Source of the DNA: Trachelipus rathkii
Lineage: Eukaryota > Arthropoda > Malacostraca > Isopoda > Trachelipodidae
Reading direction: 5' to 3'
DNA length: 23,266 nt
Assembly: GCA_015478945.1 (NCBI GenBank)
Contig: JABUQX010095590.1
Location: 1 to 23,266 of the forward strand
The position numbers and the translations under genes are program-made. Below the pieces are notes generated by a model that saw only the letters and a list, made by a program, of their open reading frames with translations, searched no databases and was not told the origin of the DNA. Within the stretch, counting starts at the first letter, position 1, and every line of letters begins with the position of its first letter. Positions 10,581 through 20,455 of the stretch are shown one piece after another.

Positions 10581-10836
10581 AGTATATTTATATATATATA
10601 TATAATATTAATATATAATATATATTATATATATATATCTAATATATATATATAATATATACTACTATATATATATATATTATATATATCTAATATATAT
10701 ATTAATATATATTTATATATACTATAGTATTATATTATATATATATTTATATAATAGATAATTACTAATATATAATATTATATATTATATATATTAGTAT
10801 ATATATAATATATATATATAATCTATATACTATAAC
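10581..10836. repeat. (AT)n microsatellite
   Basis: Long AT-alternating tract with frequent phase shifts and a few C interruptions. Confidence 0.9.
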
Positions 10837-12384
10837 TAGCGGATTGATTTTGGCGATATTTCTGATTAGTGGTGTAATCTGAAGAGGAGTATATATAGAG
10901 AATTGACTTAGCCGTACACCCACTCACTATATGGTTACGTATTTTTAGATAGTAGTAGCTGCCGGATAGTACCGCGCTGATCATCATACATAAACGTATG
11001 GCATAATTATATTACGTAACAGGTTTGCCATTTATTCTTCGGGGCACATGTCTACTATGAGGGTATTCAATGTAAAAGAAAGTAAAGGTTCACTTGTATT
11101 GCAAATATTAAAATATAAATAATAAATAAAGAGTGCATTATTTATAATTAATATTTTAATATAGTGAGAGAAATATAAAGAATATGTATTTCATTCACAC
11201 ATTAGAGAGAACACACAGGGGAAGTCCCATGCTTGTTCTCATATTTGTTGGGACTTGCAGGAATAACTCACAATCACGTTGGAGATTGGTTCAATTGAGA
11301 AGGAATTGGTGAGCGCTAATCTCTCCATAAGTTTGGGCAAGGCAACGGATGGCTATTCAGTCTAGTCTGGCCACCTTGGTGGGTTCGAATCATGATTGTT
11401 AAATTTCTTTTTAATCTACAAGAGGGTCGCCTTTGATCTGAAATGGACATTAGGAGATGAAAATTTTAAGGCAACATTTTATTATATATTCAAAAATTTT
11501 GTTACTTTAAATTTTCCATAATTACTAAATATAAATTTTTCTTTCCGCGGAGTTAAAAATCTTCACTAGAATATAACTTCAAGTTCAGATGATTTGTGTC
11601 TCAAGATATTAAAAAATTGATAAACAGTTACGGTCTTTAAAATGCAACTGTGGAAATGAGGTTCTATAAAATTTTACAAGTGTTCACGCTGAAAAGTGGA
11701 GCTGAATATAGCTAGATTGATTCCTAAAAAACAACTATCTCTTTACAGAGCATATTATGTACAGACACTTATGGCGAGCAGCTTTTTAAATCTCGTAGTA
11801 ATTGAAAGCTTTACGATATCTTACCTATCTCACGAACATCATCACGTTCTGCAATTACTTTCTTATGATTGGTCGAAAGAAAGTTTAATCTTTGCTAATT
11901 CTAATTGTAGTTCACTCACACAGCTTGTTTTATAAGAATTATGTTCTGCATTCTAATTGAATTTTATTTATTAAAAAATCTACGTGTGCATTTATGTGCG
12001 AAAAAAAGAGAGCCAAATACAAAATAGGTCAGTTAATCTCTTGCAATCTCCTGCTTGTCTCTGTGTTCCTCGTTGTTTTGCTTTCATTTCGAATATTTTC
12101 AAAGCACTCTAACAATGGCTCTCTATGTTCAAAAACCATGTTTTAGTTCGGATGTTAAAATTCCATTTTGTTTTAACAGTTTTTGGAAATTGTTTCCCAA
12201 TAATTTCATCTAATACAGAGCATCCTTGAGGAGATTTTGAAAAATGGGTTGAATAATCAACTCCATGGTGTGTCCTTGGCTCATGCTTATTTTATGATGT
12301 AAAAGAAAATTTAGATGGCGAAATGTCAGGCCCACAACGGAGGACTGTGGGAGGGGAGTTGTATTTTCTTTGCAACTCTCCACG
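10837..12384. other. Non-coding stretch, no gene assigned
   Basis: Mixed composition. The plus-strand open frame at 11696-11935 (79 codons) has no domain I recognise. A weak tRNA-like patch lies at 11350-11392. This DNA may be an intron or upstream region of COX5B, because the first COX5B exon must lie somewhere to the left of 13783. Confidence 0.4.
11350..11392 (+). repeat. Weak tRNA-like A-box/B-box pair
   Basis: TGGCTATTCAGT (from 11350) loosely resembles an A box and GGTTCGAATCA (11382-11392) is close to the B-box consensus GGTTCGANTCC. The spacing is shorter than in a tRNA and the T arm does not close. It may be the head of a decayed tRNA-derived SINE; only the B box is convincing. Confidence 0.22.
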
Positions 12385-12850
12385 CTAAAGAAAGGGAGTT
12401 GTGGAGTTGACAGTCAAAGTAGAAGTTCGAAAGTATTGTTTATGCTTTTGTCGATTAATTCGTCTCGCCGGCAGCTGCTTTAAAATAATCATGTTTGAGG
12501 TTGTGAGGGTCCGTTTGTATTGCCTGTAGAGTTTTTTCTTCTCCCGGTTAGCTTGTGCACTCTTAAGACCACCAAGAAGTTGCCGAGCGCCTTCATGGGG
12601 AAGGTCGCGGGATGCAAGCTTTTGCAGCTTTGATGATGAATTTCTGGAAGAAGTTAAAGGCATCATCAATGGTTGGAAACAGCTTATTGAGGGAAAAAGT
12701 GGGATAGCTGTGGCCTAATGAAAAGAAACCCACTCCACTCGGTCATAACGCCAGCTGGAATTGGGCTTTAACATTAGGCTCGGTGCAAGTTTATTTACGG
12801 GAATTGGGTAATAGTTACTGCCGTATAGATAATAATCAAAGTGGGACCAG
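12385..12850 (-). pseudogene. Decayed LINE ORF2 fragment (end of endonuclease plus linker)
   Basis: Translating the minus strand in shifting frames gives blocks typical of the stretch between the endonuclease and the reverse transcriptase in Jockey-like LINEs. In order they are SNYYPI (in place of the endonuclease SDHxPI motif) near 12815, NSSWRYDRVEW (in place of the usual WNFxxADW-type block) near 12750, and TIDDAFNFFQKFIIKAAKAC followed by IPR near 12610-12675. The usual basic, tryptophan-containing segment follows only as traces. At least two frame changes and several stops break it. No catalytic polymerase motif is present. Its orientation is opposite to COX5B, and it probably lies in a COX5B intron or upstream region. 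Confidence 0.5.
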
Positions 12851-13782
12851 GTTTCATTATTATTTTTTTTTTTTCATATATTTCGTCAGTTTACTTTTTG
12901 TACTATGCTCTATTGTCTTTCAACCTCTTTAGCGTACTTAATATAGGCACTAAAGTGCAGTAAAATGGCCATAGAATATGGTTGTAGGTATTTAGTATTT
13001 TGGAACTCGTTTTTTTTTATTAAATATCAGTCATTTTTCTTTTCTTTTTATGCGTCATTATTGTTCATTTAATAAAAATTGGGTTTGACCCCCACACAGT
13101 ATACCATATATATCGATCCAACTTTTCTTAAAGGGTATATTGTACATTTCTCGTTGCGTTCTCTTTTTTAGTGAGAAAATAGATTTCTCTAAGTCAGATC
13201 CATTGTTGTCTTGATTTCCTTTAAGGATTCTTTCACCACTTCTGTCCATTTTTTGTCAACATGGAGATCACATCTTAAGCCTAATACAAACATTAACTAT
13301 TGTAGAATCTCTCTGAAATATTTCTTATTTGATTTTAACATGTTATTCCTTTGTTACTCCATCTTATTTATTGTTACTGTTCCGTTGCGCTTTCCAGAGC
13401 ATTTTTTTTTTAGTGTATCTTAGAACTTAACCACTTCTGAACCACGAGTGCAGAACACTATTGTATGCCTTATAGTAATCAATCAACCAAAAATTTTGTA
13501 GCAGTATTTTCAGTTACTCTTCAACTGTTTTCTATAGTAATCTAGGGTGTAGCATTTTTACTACTCGGACAAATTTTATAAACTTCCAGCAAACTCCTTA
13601 AAAGTTTTGTGCATTGTAAATAAATTGCAGTTGGAGTATATTTAAAATATTTTATTATTATTATTTTTTTTTTTGACTTGCCACTGTTCCCCCCTATTCA
13701 AGGAAGGGAAATATATGTCCAGCAAAGTAGATTATTTAAAACCACCCTTTGGACAATAGTTTTCACAGTTTATCTTTTCCAG
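12851..13782. other. Probable COX5B upstream intron sequence
   Basis: AT-rich and without recognisable coding sequence; it ends in the pyrimidine tract and acceptor TATCTTTTCCAG at 13771-13782. Open frames at 13058-13249 (minus) and 13211-13423 (plus) match nothing I know. The sequence is interpreted as intron because the COX5B exon at 13783 begins inside a codon. Confidence 0.5.
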
Positions 13783-14366
13783 TTATGCCTGATCCTGTAG
13801 AACATGCAACAGGATTAGAAAAGCAAGAATTGTTGGCAAAAGCTGCCGGAAATGAAGTAAGTGTTTAAAATTAGAGATTTTAAGATTTACTATTGTATAT
13901 TTGAAGAACTGTTAATGCTTGAGAAAGTCTACTTGTGGTCGTATTAAATTGTCACACCCATATTACTCTTATCTTTATTATATTTTACTTTAAATATCTT
14001 AACCATATTTCACAGCCCTGATAAGAACTTACCTTTGTTGAAGAGCTATTTTGTAGTGTTATTTTTAGTAGAGATTAGGTATGTGGACTTATATATGTAA
14101 TCTCCATATTAGTTGATTACATTATATTAATGGAGAAACAATTTTTTTCCTTTCAGAACCCATTCGATATGAGAGTTTATAAGCGTACCAGCGGTGAATT
14201 GTCCAACCCAACAGTCATTCCTTCATTTTACCAGTCGAGAATTGTTGGTTGCATTTGCCAGGAAGACGCAACCACCATTAATTGGATGTGGTTGACAAAA
14301 GGGGAACCGAAGAGATGCGAGTGTGGGTACTTCTTCAAATTAGAAGATGCAAAACCCATGGTTTAA
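13783..14366 (+). CDS. COX5B: Cytochrome c oxidase subunit 5B, last two exons (5' end not found)
   Basis: Nuclear-encoded, zinc-binding subunit of respiratory complex IV on the matrix side of the mitochondrial inner membrane. Exon 13783-13856 follows a TTTTCCAG acceptor, begins with two bases that complete a split codon, and encodes MPDPVEHATGLEKQELLAKA through AGNE, the conserved start of the mature subunit. A 300-bp GTAAGT...TTTCAG intron (13857-14156) follows in phase 0. Exon 14157-14366 encodes 69 residues beginning NPFDMRVYKR and ends at TAA. The zinc site is visible: GCIC, and then RCECG 20 residues later, both in the order and context known for this family. The second pair is C-x-C, where vertebrate proteins have C-x2-C. 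The mitochondrial presequence and start codon must be in one or more upstream exons that I could not locate. The ATG at 14130 lies in the intron. The reading frames are intact and the sequence looks functional. Confidence 0.95.
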
Positions 14367-14490
14367 TGTTTTTAAACTTGCATATTTATATTAATATAAT
14401 GTAAATAATTTACATACTCTAGAATCTATACTTATCTACCTTTTAAAAATTAAGGCATTGATTTTTTAAAATCTTTGAAATTTAGGTGAA

Positions 14491-14496
14491 AATAAA
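14491..14496 (+). promoter_or_regulatory. Candidate polyadenylation signal of COX5B
   Basis: AATAAA about 125 bases downstream of the COX5B stop codon, followed by a T-rich patch near 14510-14540. It is the first canonical hexamer after the stop on this strand. Confidence 0.5.
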
Positions 14497-14929
14497 GAGG
14501 GAAATCCCTTTTGTCGACTTTTTTCCATACCTTTAAATTTTTGTTTTAAATCAACCAATCACTATATAGGGAAGTAAACATGTTGAAAAAACAATAGAGA
14601 CTAGAAGTTAAACACTTTAATCTTAATGAAGGTTGAAGATGATAATGCAAGGTAGTGGAGGCAATACTTAAACCCAGAAAAGTTAACAGAAAATTAAAGT
14701 TAAATCAAAGAGTCATTAGAACTTTGGTAATTTGTAAGTTTTCATATCACTGAATTATCCTCGGTATAACTTTTTTCTTTTTAAAATTAAATTTCAAAAT
14801 TTTATGAACGTTTCATAAATGAATCTTATAAATAAAATTTCATGAAAAGGCTTGCAAACCAATAAATTGAATCTAAGGATATACGAATATAAAAAAAAAA
14901 CTTCAAAATTTGTTAATGCCTAAGCAATC

Positions 14930-14935
14930 TTTATT
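14930..14935 (-). promoter_or_regulatory. Candidate polyadenylation signal of the PTGR1-like gene
   Basis: TTTATT on the plus strand, that is AATAAA on the minus strand, about 170 bases beyond the PTGR1-like stop codon. Other weak hexamers are possible in this AT-rich DNA. Confidence 0.4.
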
Positions 14936-15102
14936 GATTCTATAAAATCTGGCACATCATGTATCACATTTAATTTTGTTATAAAAAATAAAATCATTTT
15001 ACAATAATCCTCCACCTTGACAAAAAAATATTTGTAAATTGTGAAAAAGAAAATTATCCAAAAAATGTTTTTTGTAAGAAACGAAGATGAAAGAGTGACG
15101 TC

Positions 15103-15579
<477 letters not shown>

Positions 15580-15974
15580 CTAAAATTTGCCAGTGATTAG
15601 GTTTTGAAAGGTGTATGGAAATATAAAAGGAAGAAAAAAAAAAGAAAAAGAAAAATTTGCCTATGTAGGAGAAAAAAAAGGGTAAATGGAGATTTACATG
15701 GGATTAGGAAGCTGTTCTGGAAGGAGGTACGAAAGGTAAAGAAAGAGAGTAAGGAGAATCTTCGTAGAATGATGAATAGGGACGGTGCTTTCATGACACA
15801 TGAAATGGATACGAGAGAGAGAGAGAGAGTGAAATCATGTTGGATTGTGAGCAATTGGATAAAGTATCAAGAGTTTAAATATTAGGCTATATGTTGTATG
15901 AAAAGGAAACGGATGAAGCACAGTGTAGTGGGAAAGTTGCGAATGGTGGAAAGATGGTTGCAATTAAATCCTTG

Positions 15975-16030
15975 CAGGGTTCACACTTTCTGGAAAGTCA
16001 GGGAAGGTCAGGGAAAGTCAGGGAAAAATA
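15975..16030 (+). repeat. hAT-end-like sequence with a 10-bp tandem repeat
   Basis: The sequence CAGGGTTCACACTTTCTGGA opens the block and is followed by about 3.5 copies of GGAAAGTCAG (15992-16026). CAGGGTT-type termini followed by such GGAAAGTCA repeats are known at ends of hAT-type elements. It replaces part of the LINE open reading frame. No opposite terminus (AACCCTG) is seen, so it is at most one end or a degraded copy. Confidence 0.4.
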
Positions 16031-16502
16031 AATTGGTCAGGTGGATAATCTTAGGGGCGTGAGAAGAATTGATAAAATGAGGAATGAACGTGTTAGGGGA
16101 GGGGAGTTGTGTGGTGTGAAGAATGGCGAAATGAGAATAAACGAGTGTATTTAAGATGGTTTGGCCATATGTAAAGGATGGATGATAGTTGGTTGGTTAG
16201 CGGATGTATATTGGTGAGTGTGATGAGAGTTGACAGGCTGGAAGGCTTGAGAAAAAATGGATCGGGTCAGTAAAGAAATGTCTGAAGGAAAAGGGAATGA
16301 TTTAGCAGAGGAGAGATGAAAAGTACATAATAGGAGTTGAATGGAGGTTTTGTGAGAGGAATATGGTTGTTGCCCTGGCCCAAGGGATGTCCCTACATTG
16401 ACGAGATACCACAGTGAAGGTCCGTCGCCGTCTTGAGAAGCTTTAGGGTGGATTTTTTTTGGCAGCGACCGGCTCTCACTAAAGTACGAGGGGAATGGCA
16501 TT

Positions 16503-16516
16503 GGGGGGGGGGGGGG
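16503..16516 (+). repeat. Poly(G) tract in copy C 3' region
   Basis: A run of about 14 G within the 3' untranslated part of LINE copy C. It is probably a homopolymer expansion or a sequence-quality artefact. Confidence 0.7.
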
Positions 16517-16600
16517 CTTTCCTTTCTACTTACATCATATTTCTAACTATTTTGTTTCGGGTGTATGTAGCGCACCTCACCCCCAATCTGGGAAAATAGA

Positions 16601-16751
16601 AAGATAAAGAATATTCAGTATTTTACCTCCTTCAATCCACTTCTTCAACTGATTAATTCCTTCCATCCATCGATTCATCCATCTTGTAACCATAAATCCT
16701 TCAATTTTTAGCTGCTTCCATATAACTGTGCCCTCATGGAAATGGAACCTT
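16601..16751. other. Spacer between copy C and the AT microsatellite
   Basis: About 150 bases of mixed sequence with no feature other than short CATC repeats near 16663-16683. Confidence 0.5.
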
Positions 16752-16863
16752 TTATATATACTATATATATATATAATATATATATATATATAATATTATT
16801 TTATAACTATTATATAATATATAATATATATATATATTATATTATATATTATATATATATATT

Positions 16864-16947
<84 letters not shown>

Positions 16948-16972
16948 ATATATATATATATATATATATATA
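16752..16972. repeat. (AT)n microsatellite
   Basis: About 220 bases of nearly pure AT repeats abutting the 3' end of LINE copy A. The translated open frame of Ile and Tyr is an artefact. Confidence 0.92.
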
Positions 16973-18056
16973 AAGACTGGGAGAAAGGTGCGTGACAAGC
17001 ATCGGAAAAGAAAAGCAGTAGGAGAATATGACAAAAGTCGAAAGAAAGCCCAGCCTTACCCAGCCCTCTCTTAACCATTAATTAGTAAGAACAAGTCGCA
17101 AATCAGAAAATCCACCCTAGAGCTTCACGGGGAACCGCGACGGATCTTCACTATGGTGAAATCGTCAGGGAGTAAGGGTTCATCCCCTGGCCCTGGTGGG
17201 CCACAACCATACCCCTTACAAACCCCCCCGCCATTCTCTCTATCATGACCTTTTCTTCTGCCGCCTCTATACAAACTCACATTTCTTCCTGCAAACAATT
17301 CCTTTACTGACCTAATCCACTTTTTCTTCGGTCTCCCAGCCGGTCCGTTCCCAACAACACTCACGCACTATACATCCGCTAAACAACCGACTATCATTCA
17401 TCCATTCCACATGACCCCAAACCATCTCAAACATACTTTCATTTATTCTCTCGTTTACCCCCTTTCTTCACACCACACAGCACTCTCTAAATACGTTCAT
17501 TCCTCATTTTTATCAATTCTTCTCACAACTAGCACGCCCAAAGATTGTCCATTGAACACATTGAACTTTAAATCTACACTTCTTATTCCAGACAACAGTC
17601 TCACTACTATACATAACACAGGTAACAACATACCCTCATGCAGACCCTAGCGCACTTTCAGGACTTAGTCCTTTTACTTCACCAACGATTTAATTGAACC
17701 AGCCAAATCTCCCTGACATTCACAACTTTCCTACTACACTCTGCACATCCGTTCCCTTTTTTATTCCATCCTATACTCCTAAATATTTAAACTCGGACAC
17801 TTTTTCCAGCTGCTCACGCATCTACACATAACTTCACATGAGGGCTAATGCCTCATCACAACCATAAAAACCTTACTCTTATCTATGTTTACTTTCAAAC
17901 CCCTCCCTTTTACAAACCCTGCCAAATCTCTCTACCATCTTCTCAAACTCTTCAGATTCGCACAAAGAACCAAATCATCCGCATATAATAGGTAGGGTAC
18001 CCCTCCACTCATCTCTATCTCCATCATTCTATCACCAACTCCTGCTAAATAAAATT
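16973..18056 (-). mobile_element. RTE-like LINE copy A, 5'-truncated and decayed
   Basis: Read on the minus strand, the copy starts just before the polymerase active site and runs to the 3' end. YADDLVLCAN is encoded around 17964-17987 (YADD itself at plus 17974-17985). It is followed by RRGLKVNIDKSKV near 17870-17910 and a FKYLGV block near 17780. Then come a RRIDK-type block (about 17510-17540), a CLRWFGVMWNG block in place of LRWFGHxERM (about 17405-17440), and GPAGRPKKKWIRSVKE (about 17296-17343). The coding part ends near 17130 with a GDEPL block. The non-coding 3' end is very like that of copy B and stops at an AT microsatellite. Stops and frameshifts occur throughout, so it is inactive. 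The RTE-like assignment follows from the order of the C-terminal motifs and is inference. Confidence 0.8.
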
Positions 18057-18063
18057 ATAATTC

Positions 18064-18065
<2 letters not shown>

Positions 18066-18100
<35 letters not shown>

Positions 18101-18219
18101 TATATATATATATATATATTTATATAATATATATAATTTATATATATATATATATTATATATATATATTTTATTATATTATATTATAATATATTTATAGT
18201 ATATTATATATATATAGTT
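18066..18219. repeat. (AT)n microsatellite between copies A and B
   Basis: AT-alternating tract at the 5' (right) end of copy A. It is followed by a short unique stretch containing GTTGCAGAATTAAG at 18248, which recurs in similar form after copy B. Confidence 0.9.
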
Positions 18220-18247
18220 CGAAGAAGAGTATTAATAGTCCAATAGC

Positions 18248-18290
18248 GTTGCAGAATTAAGAGCGTAACATATGATAAAACAATATTATA
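18248..18290. repeat. Shared flank sequence, copy 1 (GTTGCAG...)
   Basis: GTTGCAGAATTAAGAGCGTA and the following ACATATGATAAAACAATATT align with 20148-20190, which reads GTTGCAGATTAAGACATAAC and so on. Both follow an AT microsatellite on the 5' side of a LINE copy, which suggests that the two copies and their flanks arose by one duplication. Confidence 0.6.
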
Positions 18291-18299
18291 TATATATAT

Positions 18300-19973
18300 C
18301 CTCCTCCTTTCTTCTTTCTTCACCTTCTTTGCCCCAAGATTGGGGGTAAGGTGCTGTACAAGCATCGGAAAAGAAAAAGCAGTAGGAGAACATGACACAA
18401 ACGTCGAAAAGAAAGCCCAGCCTTACCACCCCCTCTGTACCATTAATTGTGAGAGCTCGTCACAGACAGAAAATCCACATTAGAGCTTCAAGGAACCGCG
18501 ACGGACCCTCACTATGGTAATTCGTCAATGTAAGGGTTCATCCCCTGTGCCACAGGTGGCCACAACCATGCCCCCATACAAAACCCGCCATTCTCTCCTA
18601 TCGCACCTTTATTCTCTCGCCTCTGCCCAAACTCACATTTCTCTCCTTCAGACAATTCGTTCACCGTTTTACTCAATCACTTTATCTTCGGTCTCCAGCC
18701 GGTCGGTTCCCCAACACACTCTCACTATACATCCGCTTAACCAACCGACTTATCATTCATCCTTTCCACACGTGACCAACCATCTCAACATACTTTCATT
18801 TATTCTCTGAATTTACCCCTTCCTTCCCACCACACCACTCTCTAATACGTTCATTCCTACTGTTAATTAATTCTTTTCACACCTAGTATGCCCCTAAGAT
18901 TTGTCCATCTGAACACATTGAATTTAGATCTAATAACTTCCTTATTCAGACCATAGTCTCACTACATACAATAACACAGGTAACAAACATACCTCATGTA
19001 AGACTCTAGCGCAACTCAGACTTAGTCCCTTTAACATTCAACCAAACGATTTAATTGCACCAGCCCACTTCCTGCCATTCACAACTTTCCCTACTACATC
19101 TGCATCATCCGTTCCCTTCGTCACACATACCCTGAAATATTTAAAACTCCCGACACTTGCTCGCATGCTGCTCATCATCTAAACATAGACTTCAACACTG
19201 AGGACTGTCCTCAACTTAAACCATAACCTTAACTCTTATCTACGTTTACTTTCAAACCCCCTTCCTTTTACATACCCTGCCATATCTCCACCAATGCTCT
19301 CAAACTCTCTTCAGACTCGCCACATAGAACCAAATCATCCGCATACAATAGGTGGGCACCCTCCACTCCTCTCCATCATTCTAAACACCATTTCCTGCCA
19401 TCCCCACTCGAATTCTTTCATACCCCATCCATATACACATTGAATAACCAAGGAGACATAACACAACCTGTCTCTCCGCTATTAATCCTAAACCAATCAA
19501 CATTTTGACACATTTATTCTTACACACGCTTCACTATCGTCATACATACTTTGATTCAATTCAGAAGCCTACACCCAACACCATATATCACTAATGTACC
19601 TGCCATAAGGCTTCCCTATTAAACTCTATCATAACGCCTGTTGTAAAATCCCACATAAAACCTAAAAATATAACATTTAATTCCTTCTTCTCCTCATTTT
19701 CTCAATCATTTGTTTTCAATGTAAAGATTTGATCGCACACATCCTCTACCCCTCCTAAACGCACCTTGTTCTTCAGCAATTCAGCCCCTCAAGTCACTCG
19801 ACGCACTCTTCGACCAAAACCAGCATATACCTTCCGTACCACCCTCAATAAACTTATTCCCCTATAATTTCTACATGTTCCCCTTTTCTCCTTACCCTTA
19901 TACAAGGGTACTATTAACCGCTCTCCTCCAATCCCTTGGAAGCATACCCTCCATAAACGGCTTTATTACACAC
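18300..19973 (-). mobile_element. RTE-like LINE copy B, reverse transcriptase to 3' end
   Basis: This is the longest copy. On the minus strand it encodes, in shifting frames, the main reverse-transcriptase blocks in the right order. These are GMLPRDWRRAV near 19925, NYRGISLL near 19860-19885, a CVDQIFTLK-like block near 19720-19750, NREALWQV near 19605-19630, TGCVMSPWLFNVYMDGV near 19427-19475 and YADDLVLC (YADD at plus 19334-19345). The thumb and C-terminal blocks follow, as in copy A, down to about 18480, then the 3' untranslated end with CCCCCAATCTTGGGGCAAAG (plus 18328-18347). No endonuclease part is present, so it is 5'-truncated. At least several frameshifts and stops make it non-functional. 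Compared with copy A it has many single-base indels. Confidence 0.85.
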
Positions 19974-19999
19974 TTATATATATATACTATTAGTATATA

Positions 20000-20030
<31 letters not shown>

Positions 20031-20147
20031 ATATATTATATATTATATATATTATAATATATATAGTTACTATATATATATTATATATATATATATATAA
20101 TAATATATATAATATATTATATATATATTATATATATATATATATAT
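19974..20147. repeat. (AT)n microsatellite at 5' end of copy B
   Basis: Alternating A and T beginning immediately where the reverse-transcriptase homology of copy B stops, and ending at GTTGCAG. Confidence 0.92.
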
Positions 20148-20190
20148 GTTGCAGATTAAGACATAACATTGTTATTAAAAAGAATATTTT
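20148..20190. repeat. Shared flank sequence, copy 2 (GTTGCAG...)
   Basis: This is the second occurrence of the sequence at 18248-18290, with small indels, again directly beyond an AT microsatellite on the 5' side of a LINE copy. Confidence 0.6.
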
Positions 20191-20455
20191 TTTTTTGTGC
20201 ACGTTCCTCTGGCCCAAGCACTAGTATGTGACCTTCACACATGAATTTTTTTTTGTCGTTTTTCCTATCCATTCATTTTTCGAATTAATTGTCTGCATCT
20301 TTCACTAATCTTCCTCCACCAGTTTCTATCTATTTTTTATCCCAGGGAGGTAGATGAACGCCACTGTCACCTTACCTTATGAAATAGGCACCCGGCGTCA
20401 TCTATGATGAAGGAGTGTGAGCCGCATCACTCGTTTATGACTAGATGCACATGAC
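20191..20455. other. Unassigned spacer, possibly 5' part of the next LINE
   Basis: Mixed composition that changes from AT-rich to balanced near 20340. No coding match is seen; it may be the 5' untranslated region of the Jockey-like element to the right. Confidence 0.4.

Larger units (their letters stand above)
14367..15102. other. Intergenic region between convergent genes
   Basis: About 740 bp of AT-rich sequence between the stop codons of COX5B (plus) and the PTGR1-like gene (minus). It contains the 3' untranslated regions of both. No further gene is seen. Confidence 0.75.

Noticed and set aside
12115..12214. ATG at 12115 (MALYVQKPCF...) as the first COX5B exon
   Set aside because: It has a fair translation-start context, but there is no basic presequence pattern, no convincing splice donor before the stop, and no similarity to COX5B presequences.
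14130..14156. ATG at 14130 as the COX5B start
   Set aside because: It lies in the intron just before the TTTCAG acceptor; the conserved coding starts at NPFDM and continues from the exon at 13783.
16736..16948. Ile/Tyr-rich plus-strand open frame
   Set aside because: It is a translation of the AT microsatellite.
17411..18810. Plus-strand open frames at 17411-17650 and 18514-18810
   Set aside because: They are antisense shadows of the reverse-transcriptase coding in LINE copies A and B.
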